A DNA stretch of 64,000 nt, from assembly GCA_041392765.1 (NCBI GenBank), contig JAWKLL010000007.1:92571-156570 (forward strand), read 5' to 3'. The DNA comes from Lewinella sp041392765. Lineage in GTDB: Bacteria > Bacteroidota > Bacteroidia > Chitinophagales > Saprospiraceae. Shown one piece after another: positions 1 through 7,484 of the stretch (within the stretch, counting starts at the first letter, position 1; each line of letters begins with the position of its first letter). The notes under the pieces are model-generated. The model saw nothing but the letters and a program-made list of their open reading frames with translations, was not told the origin of the DNA and searched no databases. The position numbers and the translations under genes are program-made.

Positions 1-2
1 TC

Positions 3-74
3 AACTTCTTGGATGAGAAAGATATTACCAACCTGTTCAAAACGCGTCGTAAGCGCAAGAGCAGCGAGGAGTAA
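3..74 (+). CDS. C-terminal end of an unidentified protein (partial)
   Basis: An open frame enters from the left edge and ends at TAA 72-74 after 23 residues; the tail is highly basic then acidic (KTRRKRKSSEE). There is too little to identify the family. It is followed within about 20 bases by the first fold-back repeat. Real coding status is inferred only from the open frame and the plausible charged tail. Confidence 0.4.
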   Translation, partial: NFLDEKDITNLFKTRRKRKSSEE

Positions 75-90
75 TGATGCAGCTATTGCA

Positions 91-255
91 TTTAGTAATT
101 TGACGGAAATAAGCTGTTCAATTTTTTTTAGGCGATTCGCAAATATTTTCACATAATTTCTCCCGATAGCTATCGGGACGATAACATCGGGATCAATTAT
201 TTAGAAAATTTTTCCGAATCAAAAATTAAACAGTTTATTTTTATTCCGTCCCTTA
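91..255 (+). repeat. Fold-back element family P1, copy 1
   Basis: The left end TTTAGTAATTTGACGGAAAT and right end TTTATTCCGTCCCTTA are inverted relatives. Inside, the left arm CTGTTCAATTTTT pairs with AAAAATTAAACAG, and GATTCGCAAATATTTTC pairs with GAAAATTTTTCCGAATC. The loop holds a perfect 18-base palindrome at 161-178. The element abuts the signal peptide of the broken GH10 gene. Related copies lie at 7256 (inverted), 21205, 33611 and 63083, with left ends only at 43467 and 63004. Confidence 0.8.
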
Positions 256-256
256 T

Positions 257-2004
257 AGCCTTTTTGTTGTTAGGCATATCCACCCTGGCGACGACTTTGC
301 ACGCACAGGATGACATCTTGGCAAAAGGCCTTTCCTTACTGCGAAATGAGGTCTGGAAGAACGCCAATCACCAGAAAGAAGGCTTAGGCAGTTTGGTGGC
401 CGAAAAAACGGAGTCAGATGCCGTGGTGGTTCGCGTCAGTACCGATACGATTGTGCCTTTCATCCACAACCTGGCGTACAGTTTGCCTATCCAAAAAAAG
501 AAAATTGGCCAACTGAAAGCAGGGCAAGTGATTTTGATCAGTTTTGATGCTATTTCCAATGAGGCTTCCTTGGAAACAGGCGAATCAAAAGCCTTGTGGA
601 TCGTACGCCAAACCAGCCACCACAAGGGCAATTTGATGAGAACCATCAGCATCAGCGATACGTGGCGCACTTACCACTTGCCCTTCACCCTAACTCAAGA
701 TGTTGCAGGCGACTCCCTTGCGGTGGTCATCCAATTTGGTTATCGCCCTCAGAATTTTTCAGTAAAGCATTTAGCCATCCGCGTTTTTCCGGAAGGCATT
801 ACCGATGCACAACTCCCAAGACCCGCTTAGACTATCGGACAGAAGAAGATGCCGAATGGCGCACTACCTAAAGCAGATCGAGAAGCACCGCAAAAGGAGG
901 CATCAGCCTGCAAGTGAGTAGCACGATGGCACGCCTATACCCAATGCACAAGTGCTTTTGGAACTGGATCGCCATGCATTCGGCTGGGGTACGGCAGTGA
1001 ATAGCGAAGATCTGCTAAAAAGCCCCGACCATCTGAAGGCTGTTTCGGACTTTTTCAACGTGGCGGTTTTTGAAAACGACCTCAAGATCAAGCGTTGGCA
1101 AAACAAAGACACCCATAAAGCAACGATAGATGCCATTGATTTGCTGGCGCTCTACGGTGTACAAACTAAGGGACACGTGCTGATGGCTGACTTCCAGTAC
1201 CTACCAGAGCGCGTCAGAAACATGGAGCAATCACCGCAAAAGGTCGTCAACCTGATGAACCAGCACCTCCAAAGCATCGTGGATGCCACCAAGGGAAAAA
1301 TCAGCCGTTGGGATGTCATCAACATTCTTCGCCACCAGCGAGACTTGCAACGCATTACGGGTTCCAACGAAATTCTGTACAATGGTTTCCGTATCTTGCG
1401 GGATATGGATCCGGCTGCCGAGCGTTTTATCAACGAGTATGGCATCATCAGCAAGGGGGGGCATGATGTACTCAAACAGGACTGGTACTACCAATTCATA
1501 CAAGAAGTGGATGCAGCCACTGGCGGATTGGTGGACGGTATCGGTATGCAATGCCACATCGGCTCCGACCTGACCGCACCAACACAAGTGCTGGCAATCT
1601 TGGATCGCTTCGGTTCACTGGGTAAGAAAATCGCTATTTCCGAATTCACTTTAGATATTGATGACCCCGAGGTTCGTTACAACTACACCCGCGATTTTAT
1701 GATAGCGGCTTTCAGTCATCCTTCGGTACACGATTTCCTCTTTTGGGGGTATTACGAACCCAACCACCCCAAAGCGGCTATTTTGCCGAAAACTGGACGG
1801 CAAGGTAATATGAGTTGGCCTATTTTCTTTAGTGCTGGCCTATGGAAAACAAGAATAGAAGCCGCTACCGATGCAGGTGGTCGCATACAGGGTCGTGGTT
1901 CTATGGTGCTATCGGTATGAAGTGCTACACAATGGCAAAACCTATTCAGGCACCTTATCCCGCCCGGGAAAGCGTTGATAGACAAGATTGTGCTGGAAGA
2001 GTGA
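257..2004 (+). pseudogene. GH10 endo-1,4-beta-xylanase-like gene, multiply frameshifted
   Basis: The reading resembles a secreted Bacteroidota GH10 protein: a hydrophobic signal segment ending LATTLHAQ, a beta-rich N-terminal carbohydrate-binding-like region (264-830), then the GH10 barrel (952-1920). The nucleophile region reads AISEFTLDIDD with its Glu. The acid/base region reads RWDVINIL where GH10 enzymes normally have WDVVNE, so the catalytic Glu is missing. Frame must shift near 825, 870-900 and 1900 to recover a sensible reading, which then ends at TGA 2002-2004. No ATG precedes the signal peptide; repeat P1 copy 1 sits exactly there. The gene is probably inactive. Indel errors alone would not explain the lost Glu or start. 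Confidence 0.75.
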
Positions 2005-2120
2005 AAACCCGCTTACCGATACAAAAAGCACGACGGTTTTGCAGATCTCTATTCAAAATAGCAATTGATTGAAAAAGCGTGTCTTGGTGATGATTTCCAA
2101 TGACTGCTAGACAATCGGAA

Positions 2121-2208
2121 CACTGCCCGCAGCAGGGGTGAAGCGGAACCCCGGCCTCAAGCCGGGATGCAGCGGGCCGGCCGAGGCTTTGCCGAGGAGC
2201 TGCCCTAA
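2121..2208 (+). repeat. GC-rich palindromic repeat, family P3 copy 1
   Basis: Begins CACTGCCCGCAGCAGGGG and ends GAGCTGCCCTAA. It contains the hairpin CCCGGC-CTCAA-GCCGGG and the motif GAGGCTTTGCCGAG. A second copy at 12540-12631 is nearly identical across its length. The element lies between two broken genes. No coding potential is seen. Confidence 0.75.
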
Positions 2209-2219
2209 TCATCAAACAA

Positions 2220-2818
2220 TTATAGGTAATAGCCTGTGGTTGGTAAAAAACGGCTCCAGCTGTTGCGCCCTTTCCAGGCTACTTCCTCGGCGTTTACCTG
2301 CTGGGCGAGGTGCCGAGACAGGACGAAAAATAATCAGAAAGGCGGTTGAGGTACTGCAGCAGGTGGTCATCCTAATGGCGCGTGTGCTGGTGCATGGCCA
2401 CACACCTGCAGGCGCTTTCGGCTCTGCGGCAGACGGTACGCGCCAAGTGGGCATAAGAAACAAGGGGGTGGCCGCCAGGCAGGATAAAGTTGCGCAATGG
2501 GGGCAAGGCAGCATCCATACTGTCCATTTGTTGCTCCAACATCGTGATGTCTTCGGGGGTTATATCGGGGGGAGCGGCGGAATGATCTTGCTTGGGAGGC
2601 GTAGCGAGGTAGGCACCCAGCGAAAAAAGGCGGTTCTGGATGGCAAAGAGGGTGTCGCGTACGGTAGTATCCTCGGTATGGTCGCGGAGCAGACCGGTGA
2701 AGGCGTTGAGTTCATCCAAGGTGCCGTAGGCTTCTATGCGTTCGTGGTTTTTGGCGACGCGCTGACCGCCAAAAAGGCCGGTTTGGCCGGCATCGCCTGT
2801 TTTGGTATAAATTTTCAT
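2220..2818 (-). pseudogene. Cob(I)alamin adenosyltransferase (PduO/CobO type), interrupted
   Basis: PduO-type ATP:cob(I)alamin adenosyltransferase would add the adenosyl group to make coenzyme B12. The start MKIYTKTGDAGQTGLFGG is the family's N-terminal signature, and ARTVCRRAE and LLQYLNRLSDY are conserved C-terminal motifs. The frame is stopped by TAG just before LLQYLNRLSDY, and one more frameshift is needed afterwards (FVLSRHLAQQ) to reach a natural end near 2220. The ATG overlaps the upstream ABC gene stop (TAATG), so the two would be translationally coupled. Genuine decay or assembly error are both possible. If intact, it would supply cofactor for the mutase at 28625-31963. Confidence 0.8.
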
Positions 2819-3552
2819 TAGGAATGTTGGTTGTAACGGTGGTTGGGGTCGTCCACGCTTACCACTTTTTCATTGCGAACGTCGGATTCCACGACACCGT
2901 CGCGTAGGCGGACGACGCGGTGGGCGTGTTCGGCAATATCGGGTTCGTGGGTTACCAAAATAACGGTATTGCCTTGCGCATGGATTCTCTCAAAAATGGC
3001 CATAATTTCGATGGAGGTTTTGGTGTCGAGGTTCCCCGTCGGTTCATCGGCTAGGATGATGCTGGGTCGATTGACGAGAGCCCGGGCGATAGCAACCCGC
3101 TGGCGCTGGCCGCCTGAAAGTTCATTGGGCTTGTGGTGTACGCGGTCGCCCAGTCCTACCTGATCGAGCACCTCTTGGGCGCGGTCGAGTCTGTCCTGCT
3201 TGCTCCAGCCAGCATAAACGAGGGGTAAAGCCACGTTTTCGAGGGTGGAAAGGCGGGGAAGCAGGTTGAAGGTCTGGAAGACGAAGCCGATTTTCTTGTT
3301 GCGCACCTCGGCCAATTCATTATCCGTCATGGTACTAACGTTGGTGCCATCGAGGATGTAGTCGCCTGAAGAGGGCGTATCCAAACACCCCAAGAGGTTC
3401 ATGAGCGTGGATTTGCCCGAGCCGGAAGGCCCCATGAGGGCAACGTATTCATTGTGTAGGATGTCGATAGTGACACCATTGAGTGCGCGTACTTGGGTAG
3501 CGCCCATGTCATAAACCTTGGTGAGTTGCCGAGTGGAAATTACGGTGGCCAT
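2818..3552 (-). CDS. ABC transporter ATP-binding protein, LolD/MacB type
   Basis: A 244-residue ATPase subunit that would energise a lipoprotein-release or MacB-like export permease at the inner membrane. Walker A GPSGSGKST (about residues 41-49), Q-loop FQTFNLLP, signature LSGGQRQRVAIARAL and Walker B IILADEPTGNLD are all intact. The LNGVTIDI...MNLLGCLD pattern is typical of the LolD/MacB (MJ0796-like) group. No permease gene is adjacent, so the substrate is unknown. It lies 23 bases after gatC and overlaps the following adenosyltransferase start, suggesting one operon on the minus strand. Confidence 0.92.
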   Translation of the reverse strand: MATVISTRQLTKVYDMGATQVRALNGVTIDILHNEYVALMGPSGSGKSTLMNLLGCLDTPSSGDYILDGTNVSTMTDNELAEVRNKKIGFVFQTFNLLPRLSTLENVALPLVYAGWSKQDRLDRAQEVLDQVGLGDRVHHKPNELSGGQRQRVAIARALVNRPSIILADEPTGNLDTKTSIEIMAIFERIHAQGNTVILVTHEPDIAEHAHRVVRLRDGVVESDVRNEKVVSVDDPNHRYNQHS

Positions 3553-3575
3553 GCAGTATTTTTTAGGCGGCAGCG

Positions 3576-3866
3576 CTAGAGGTCGATGACCTTGGGGACG
3601 CGAAAAAACGCCCCTTCGGAATCAGGAGCCGAGGCCAAAGCTTCCTCGTTTGTAACCTGCCCTTGAATTTCGTCTTTTCTGAGCCGATTGTAAGCGGCAT
3701 TGACATAAACAAGCGGTTCTACTCCCTCGACATCCACCTCTTGGAGTTGTTCGACCATGGTGAGGATGTTGGCAAGGTCGGATTTGATTACTTCCCTTTC
3801 CTCGGCAGACAACTGTAAGCGTGCCAGTTTTTCAAGGCGGAAAATTAAGGCATCGTCTATCTGCAT
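3576..3866 (-). CDS. gatC: Asp-tRNA(Asn)/Glu-tRNA(Gln) amidotransferase subunit C
   Basis: A 96-residue GatC, the small stabilising subunit of the GatCAB amidotransferase that corrects mischarged Glu-tRNA(Gln) or Asp-tRNA(Asn). Length and pattern fit: IDDALIFRLEKLARLQLSAEE at the N-terminus, ILTMVEQLQEVDVEGVEPL in the middle and a FFRVPKVIDL tail. gatA and gatB are not in the window, which is usual in Bacteroidota. First gene of a minus-strand group with the ABC ATPase; its start faces the divergent deoxynucleoside kinase. Confidence 0.93.
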   Translation of the reverse strand: MQIDDALIFRLEKLARLQLSAEEREVIKSDLANILTMVEQLQEVDVEGVEPLVYVNAAYNRLRKDEIQGQVTNEEALASAPDSEGAFFRVPKVIDL

Positions 3867-4049
3867 GCGAATTATTTAGATTAGTGGGCGTAATTAATCG
3901 GTTAGTGATGATTTTGATAGTAAAAAAACTACCTCAACACAAAGGTAGGGTATGTTTGCAGAATAATTGGATAAGAAGCCGTATTTTCGCACGGTCATCT
4001 TAAAGAATAGGTATTCAGCCTTAGCTGGATACCGGACAATTAAACGTTC

Positions 4050-4700
4050 ATGACTGAGCAAAACAGCCTTCCCGTGGCCAAACACATAGCCATAGCAGGT
4101 AATATTGGCGCGGGAAAAACTACACTTTGCACCCAATTAGGCAAGCATTTTGGTTGGGATGTACACTATGAGTCCACTGATAACAATCCTTATCTGAGCG
4201 ACTTTTATTTGGATATGCAGCGTTGGTCTTTCAACTTGCAAATCTATTTCTTGCACAACCGTTATTCACAGATACTGGGTATCCATCATGGAAACAGGAC
4301 GGTGGTACAAGACCGTACGATTTACGAAGATGCCTACATCTTTGCCCCCAACCTACACGACATGGGCTTGATGACCAAGCGGGATTTTGAAAATTATACT
4401 TCTCTTTTCAAAACCATGACTTCGCAGATACAGCCGCCGGATTTGCTGATTTATTTGCGGGCTAGCATCCCCACGTTGGTCAGCCACATACAGTCGCGAG
4501 GCAGAGAATATGAAGGGAGTATGAGTTTGGAGTACCTCAAACGACTCAATGAACGCTATGAAGCATGGATACACACCTATACGGATGGCAACCTACTCAT
4601 TATCAATGCCGATGAAATAGATTTCCTGAACAACCCGGAAGACCTTGGCAATGTACTAAACCAAGTACAAGGCGAACTGCATGGCTTGTTTCACAAATAA
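4050..4700 (+). CDS. Deoxynucleoside kinase (dNK/dGK family)
   Basis: A 216-residue P-loop kinase of the deoxyadenosine/deoxyguanosine kinase family, which phosphorylates deoxynucleosides for nucleotide salvage in the cytosol. The P-loop is AGNIGAGKTT (about residues 16-25), followed by the substrate-site ES and NPYL segment, the DRTIYEDAYIF motif and the LID-like RGREYEGSM. Full family length. The ATG at 4050 follows a short hairpin (CAGCCTTAGCTG) in the leader. A TATGTTTG box at 3951-3958 on the same strand is a possible promoter. The exact substrate cannot be fixed from sequence. Confidence 0.92.
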   Translation: MTEQNSLPVAKHIAIAGNIGAGKTTLCTQLGKHFGWDVHYESTDNNPYLSDFYLDMQRWSFNLQIYFLHNRYSQILGIHHGNRTVVQDRTIYEDAYIFAPNLHDMGLMTKRDFENYTSLFKTMTSQIQPPDLLIYLRASIPTLVSHIQSRGREYEGSMSLEYLKRLNERYEAWIHTYTDGNLLIINADEIDFLNNPEDLGNVLNQVQGELHGLFHK

Positions 4701-4735
4701 TTTTAGGCAAGGAACTAATTTTTTTGCCTTTTCGT

Positions 4736-4765
4736 TTTGCAGTATGTGAGGGATGCGTATCTTTG
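4736..4765 (+). promoter_or_regulatory. Bacteroidota-type promoter for tRNA-Ser
   Basis: TTTG at 4736-4739, an 18-base gap, then TATCTTTG at 4758-4765. This fits the Bacteroidota TTTG / TAnnTTTG pattern and lies 45 bases upstream of the tRNA. Confidence 0.6.
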
Positions 4766-4810
4766 CAGCCGCTTACAAAGGTTGTATAATAAATATACTT
4801 CAAGAAGCAT

Positions 4811-4891
4811 GGAGGAATGGCAGAGCGGTTTAATGCGGCAGTCTTGAAAACTGTTGACTGTAACAATTGGGGTTCGAATCCTCTTCCTCCG
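4811..4891 (+). tRNA. tRNA-Ser (anticodon TGA)
   Basis: Acceptor GGAGGAA pairs with TTCCTCC. The anticodon loop reads CTTGAAA (TGA), there is a short extra arm, and the T loop is GGTTCGAATCC. The 3' CCA is not encoded. The placement and the following hairpin-T-run terminator support an independently transcribed gene. Confidence 0.95.
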
Positions 4892-4900
4892 CATCCGATA

Positions 4901-4929
4901 AAGCAGCCTTTTTGGGGCTGCTTTTTTTA
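4901..4929 (+). terminator. Rho-independent terminator after tRNA-Ser
   Basis: AAGCAGCC-TTTTT-GGGGCTGCTT forms a stem followed directly by a run of T. It lies 10 bases after the tRNA. Confidence 0.85.
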
Positions 4930-5070
4930 TTTACGCCTCTCAACATTGGTGATAATGTAATAATCCACTAAATTGACCGCGTTTTTGGAACCAACCCCAA
5001 TTATTGTCCAACAGAATGACAAATGACTTGTCTGATTAGGATGTGAAATGGGTACAGAACGAGACCAACT

Positions 5071-5390
5071 ATGCAGTTAACAAATTTGGATTGGAGCATC
5101 ATCGGTGCTTTCTTTTCTTTTCCCTACTTATTGGATTATGGACATCCCGCCAAGCGGGTAAAGGTTTTGCAGCCTATTTTCTATCTGGGCGAGGTATGCC
5201 TTGGTGGCTATTGGGCATTAGTATGGTGGCAACAACCTTTAGTGCCGACACCCCGAACTTAGTCACGGATATCGTTAGGCGGCATGGTGTAGCTGGTAAC
5301 TGGGTTTGGTGGAGCTTCTTGCTGACGGGTATGCTGACGGTTTTGTCTATGCCAAATTATGGCGGCGTTCTGGTATTCTCACCGACTTAG
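5071..5390 (+). pseudogene. Sodium/solute symporter (SSS family), N-terminal part, frameshifted
   Basis: This begins a sodium:solute symporter split into four reading-frame pieces between 5071 and 7128. The ATG at 5071 gives MQLTNLDWSIIGAFF, then the frame changes near 5125 into TSRQAGKGFAAYFLSGRGMP, a typical SSS first cytoplasmic loop, followed by WWLLGISMVATTFSADTP (second membrane helix) and TDIVRRHGVAGNW. A second change near 5355 leads to the next piece. The order of conserved motifs is intact, so these are local indels in one gene rather than rearrangements. Confidence 0.75.
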
Positions 5391-6244
5391 AGTTTTACGA
5401 GTTGCGTTATAGCGGAAAGCCAGCCTCCTTTCTTCGTGGTTTCCGTGCTGTGTATTTGGGTGTTGTATTCAATGTGATGATCATGGCTACGGTCTCTTTA
5501 GCGGCTATTAAAATCGGAGGGGTGCTATTAGGGCTTACTCCCTTGCAAACGGTAGTCATCGCTTCGATTGTAACGGTAGTTTACACCAGTCTTGGAGGAT
5601 TGCGAGGTGTGATTATCACCGATTTTTTCCAGTTTATTTTGGCCATGGTAGGTATGGTTTGGGCAGCCGTCGTGGTGTTAAATCGCCCCGACATACAGGG
5701 GCTGGATGGGCTTCTTTCGCACGAAGCACTACAAGGCAAGCTCAATTTTTTACCTGATTTCAACAACTGGGAGGTAGTGGACCAGTTGTTCATCATCCCC
5801 TTGGCTGTACAGTGGTGGTCGGTATGGTATCCCGGGGCAGAACCAGGCGGCGGCGGGTACATCGTGCAGCGAATGCTGGCCGCCAAAGATGAAAAACACG
5901 CCATAGGTGCTACGCTGCTTTTCAACATTACCCACTACGCATTACGCCCTTGGCCGTGGCTATTGATTGCACTTGCCTCTTTAGTTTATTTCCCCATGAC
6001 AGTAAAGCCGGAGGCTGGCAACAAAGTATATGTAAGAGCCGATGCAGATTCCTTCTTGGACAGTCACCTGCACCCCGATGCGCTGCCATTATTAACAACA
6101 CAGTTAGAAGTGCATACGCAATCGGCACAAAAACAAACGGACATTGCCGACCTTCAACGACTGACCTCCATCGTCGCTGAACATCCTGAGGCGTTGGAAG
6201 TAAAATCACTTGCTTACATTTATTATGAAAAAACAAGGAAATAA
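5306..6244 (+). CDS. Sodium/solute symporter, central part (frameshifted gene)
   Basis: Continues the SSS symporter from about 5350: LEFYELRYSGKPASFLRGFRA, then membrane helices including AIKIGGVLLGLTPLQTVVIAS and the conserved VYTSLGGLRGVIITDFFQF. Further on come WWSVWYPGAEPGGGGYIVQRML and an extended hydrophilic segment (about residues 230-312) typical of the large Bacteroidota members. The frame ends at 6244 just after a run of six A (6227-6232). The next reading frame, beginning NKEITDESKW at about 6235, continues the same protein, so an A-run length error is a simple explanation. The transported solute is unknown. Confidence 0.8.
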   Translation: MVELLADGYADGFVYAKLWRRSGILTDLEFYELRYSGKPASFLRGFRAVYLGVVFNVMIMATVSLAAIKIGGVLLGLTPLQTVVIASIVTVVYTSLGGLRGVIITDFFQFILAMVGMVWAAVVVLNRPDIQGLDGLLSHEALQGKLNFLPDFNNWEVVDQLFIIPLAVQWWSVWYPGAEPGGGGYIVQRMLAAKDEKHAIGATLLFNITHYALRPWPWLLIALASLVYFPMTVKPEAGNKVYVRADADSFLDSHLHPDALPLLTTQLEVHTQSAQKQTDIADLQRLTSIVAEHPEALEVKSLAYIYYEKTRK

Positions 6245-6285
6245 CGGACGAATCCAAATGGCTCAGCCCATTAGAAGCAGAGTCA

Positions 6286-7128
6286 TTGGTGTATATGCAC
6301 TTGGCTAAACCCGATATCGCCATCAGCAAATTGGGGCATGACTTAGGTTTTTCCCTGATGCTTCAGTTTATGCCCTCTGGATTATTGGGATTGTTACTAG
6401 CAGCCTTAATAGCAGCATTTATGTCCACGATTTCTACTCACTTGAACTGGGGTGCCTCCTATGTGGTGAATGACTTATACAAACGTTTCATCCAACCAGA
6501 AGCAACCGACAAGCAACAAGTTTGGGTAGGCAGGTTGGCAACCGTAGCACTTATGATACTGGCTGCGTGGTTGGCGTTGCAGCTTGAGGATGCCCTTTCT
6601 GCTTTCAACATCATCCTACAAATAGGTGCGGGTACAGGCTTGTTATTCATCATGCGCTGGTTCTGGTGGCGCATCAACGCGTGGTCGGAAATAGCCGCTA
6701 TGGCGATCTCCTTTTTGGTAGCCATATATTTTGAGTTTTTCATGGAGACTCCACTGCCCGACCATACCCAGCTCGTTTATGGAGTATGCATCACTACCGT
6801 GGGCTGGTTGGTCGTCACCTTCGCTACGCGCCCCACTGCCAAAGATACGCTCATCCGTTTTTATCGACTTATCCGCCCCCACTCTGCTGGCTGGGATGCT
6901 GTGATACAATGGGCACGTAAAGCCGAGGAATTGGCCGCCCCCATCCCTACCAGTTCATTTATGTTGGAATTGGCCGCTATGTTCGCGGGTTGTTTCATGG
7001 TGTATGGTATGCTGTTCAGCACTGGCTTCTTGATTTATGGTGCTTATGCTCAAGCCCTAGTGAGTCTAGTGGTGGTATTCGTATCAGGATGGGTGATTTA
7101 CAAGAATTGGTCGCGGATTCAGCAGTGA
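6286..7128 (+). CDS. Sodium/solute symporter, C-terminal part (frameshifted gene)
   Basis: The last 280 residues of the SSS symporter. In frame the sequence can be read back to about 6235. Motifs: LGHDLGFSLMLQFMPSGLLG, AAFMSTISTHLNWGASYVVND (the conserved sodium-site helix region of large SSS members), several further hydrophobic helices and a final YKNWSRIQQ tail. The normal stop is at 7126-7128. With the upstream pieces the protein would be about 680 residues, as in other Bacteroidota SSS proteins. Substrate unknown. Confidence 0.82.
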   Translation: MVYMHLAKPDIAISKLGHDLGFSLMLQFMPSGLLGLLLAALIAAFMSTISTHLNWGASYVVNDLYKRFIQPEATDKQQVWVGRLATVALMILAAWLALQLEDALSAFNIILQIGAGTGLLFIMRWFWWRINAWSEIAAMAISFLVAIYFEFFMETPLPDHTQLVYGVCITTVGWLVVTFATRPTAKDTLIRFYRLIRPHSAGWDAVIQWARKAEELAAPIPTSSFMLELAAMFAGCFMVYGMLFSTGFLIYGAYAQALVSLVVVFVSGWVIYKNWSRIQQ

Positions 7129-7255
7129 GGAAGGTGTTAAATGTGGGAAATGGGGGAAATGTGTATATGTGTAAAATGTGTATATGTGGGATCCCGATAG
7201 CTATTGGGAGTGTATATGTGGGAAATGTGTTTGAGGGGCAGTAAAATATACCGTA

Positions 7256-7371
7256 CCGTTTTGATTCGGGAACATTCTCACACCATTTCCTTTCACTAGA
7301 GTAGATGGTATGAAAATGTTTGCGAATCTTTTAGAAAGAGCTGAACCATTTATTTCCGCCAAATTACTAAG
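7256..7371 (-). repeat. Fold-back element family P1, copy 2 (inverted, degenerate)
   Basis: Read on the minus strand it starts CTTAGTAATTTGGCGGAAAT and continues TCTAAAAGATTCGCAAAC, as in copies at 91 and 63083. An inner stem GATTCGCAAACATTTTCATA is answered by TGAGAATGTTCCCGAATC. The outer right arm is poorly preserved. It occupies much of the 356-base gap between the symporter and copA. Left of it are short GTGTATATGTGGGAAATG repeats and a 17/18 palindrome at 7192-7209. Confidence 0.65.
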
Positions 7372-7484
7372 TGAACACTAGCGGTATAGTAAGTGTTTAC
7401 AAATGTCCATTTGTTGAAATAGCTGCTAGTTTTGCTAACGGCTTGGACTAAAACGATATACCACACGGTACGCACCGCTTTTGT

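Noticed and set aside
2138..2821. 227-residue plus-strand ORF opposite the adenosyltransferase
   Set aside because: Its translation is low-complexity and has no family likeness, while the minus strand gives a clear PduO protein; it is a shadow frame.
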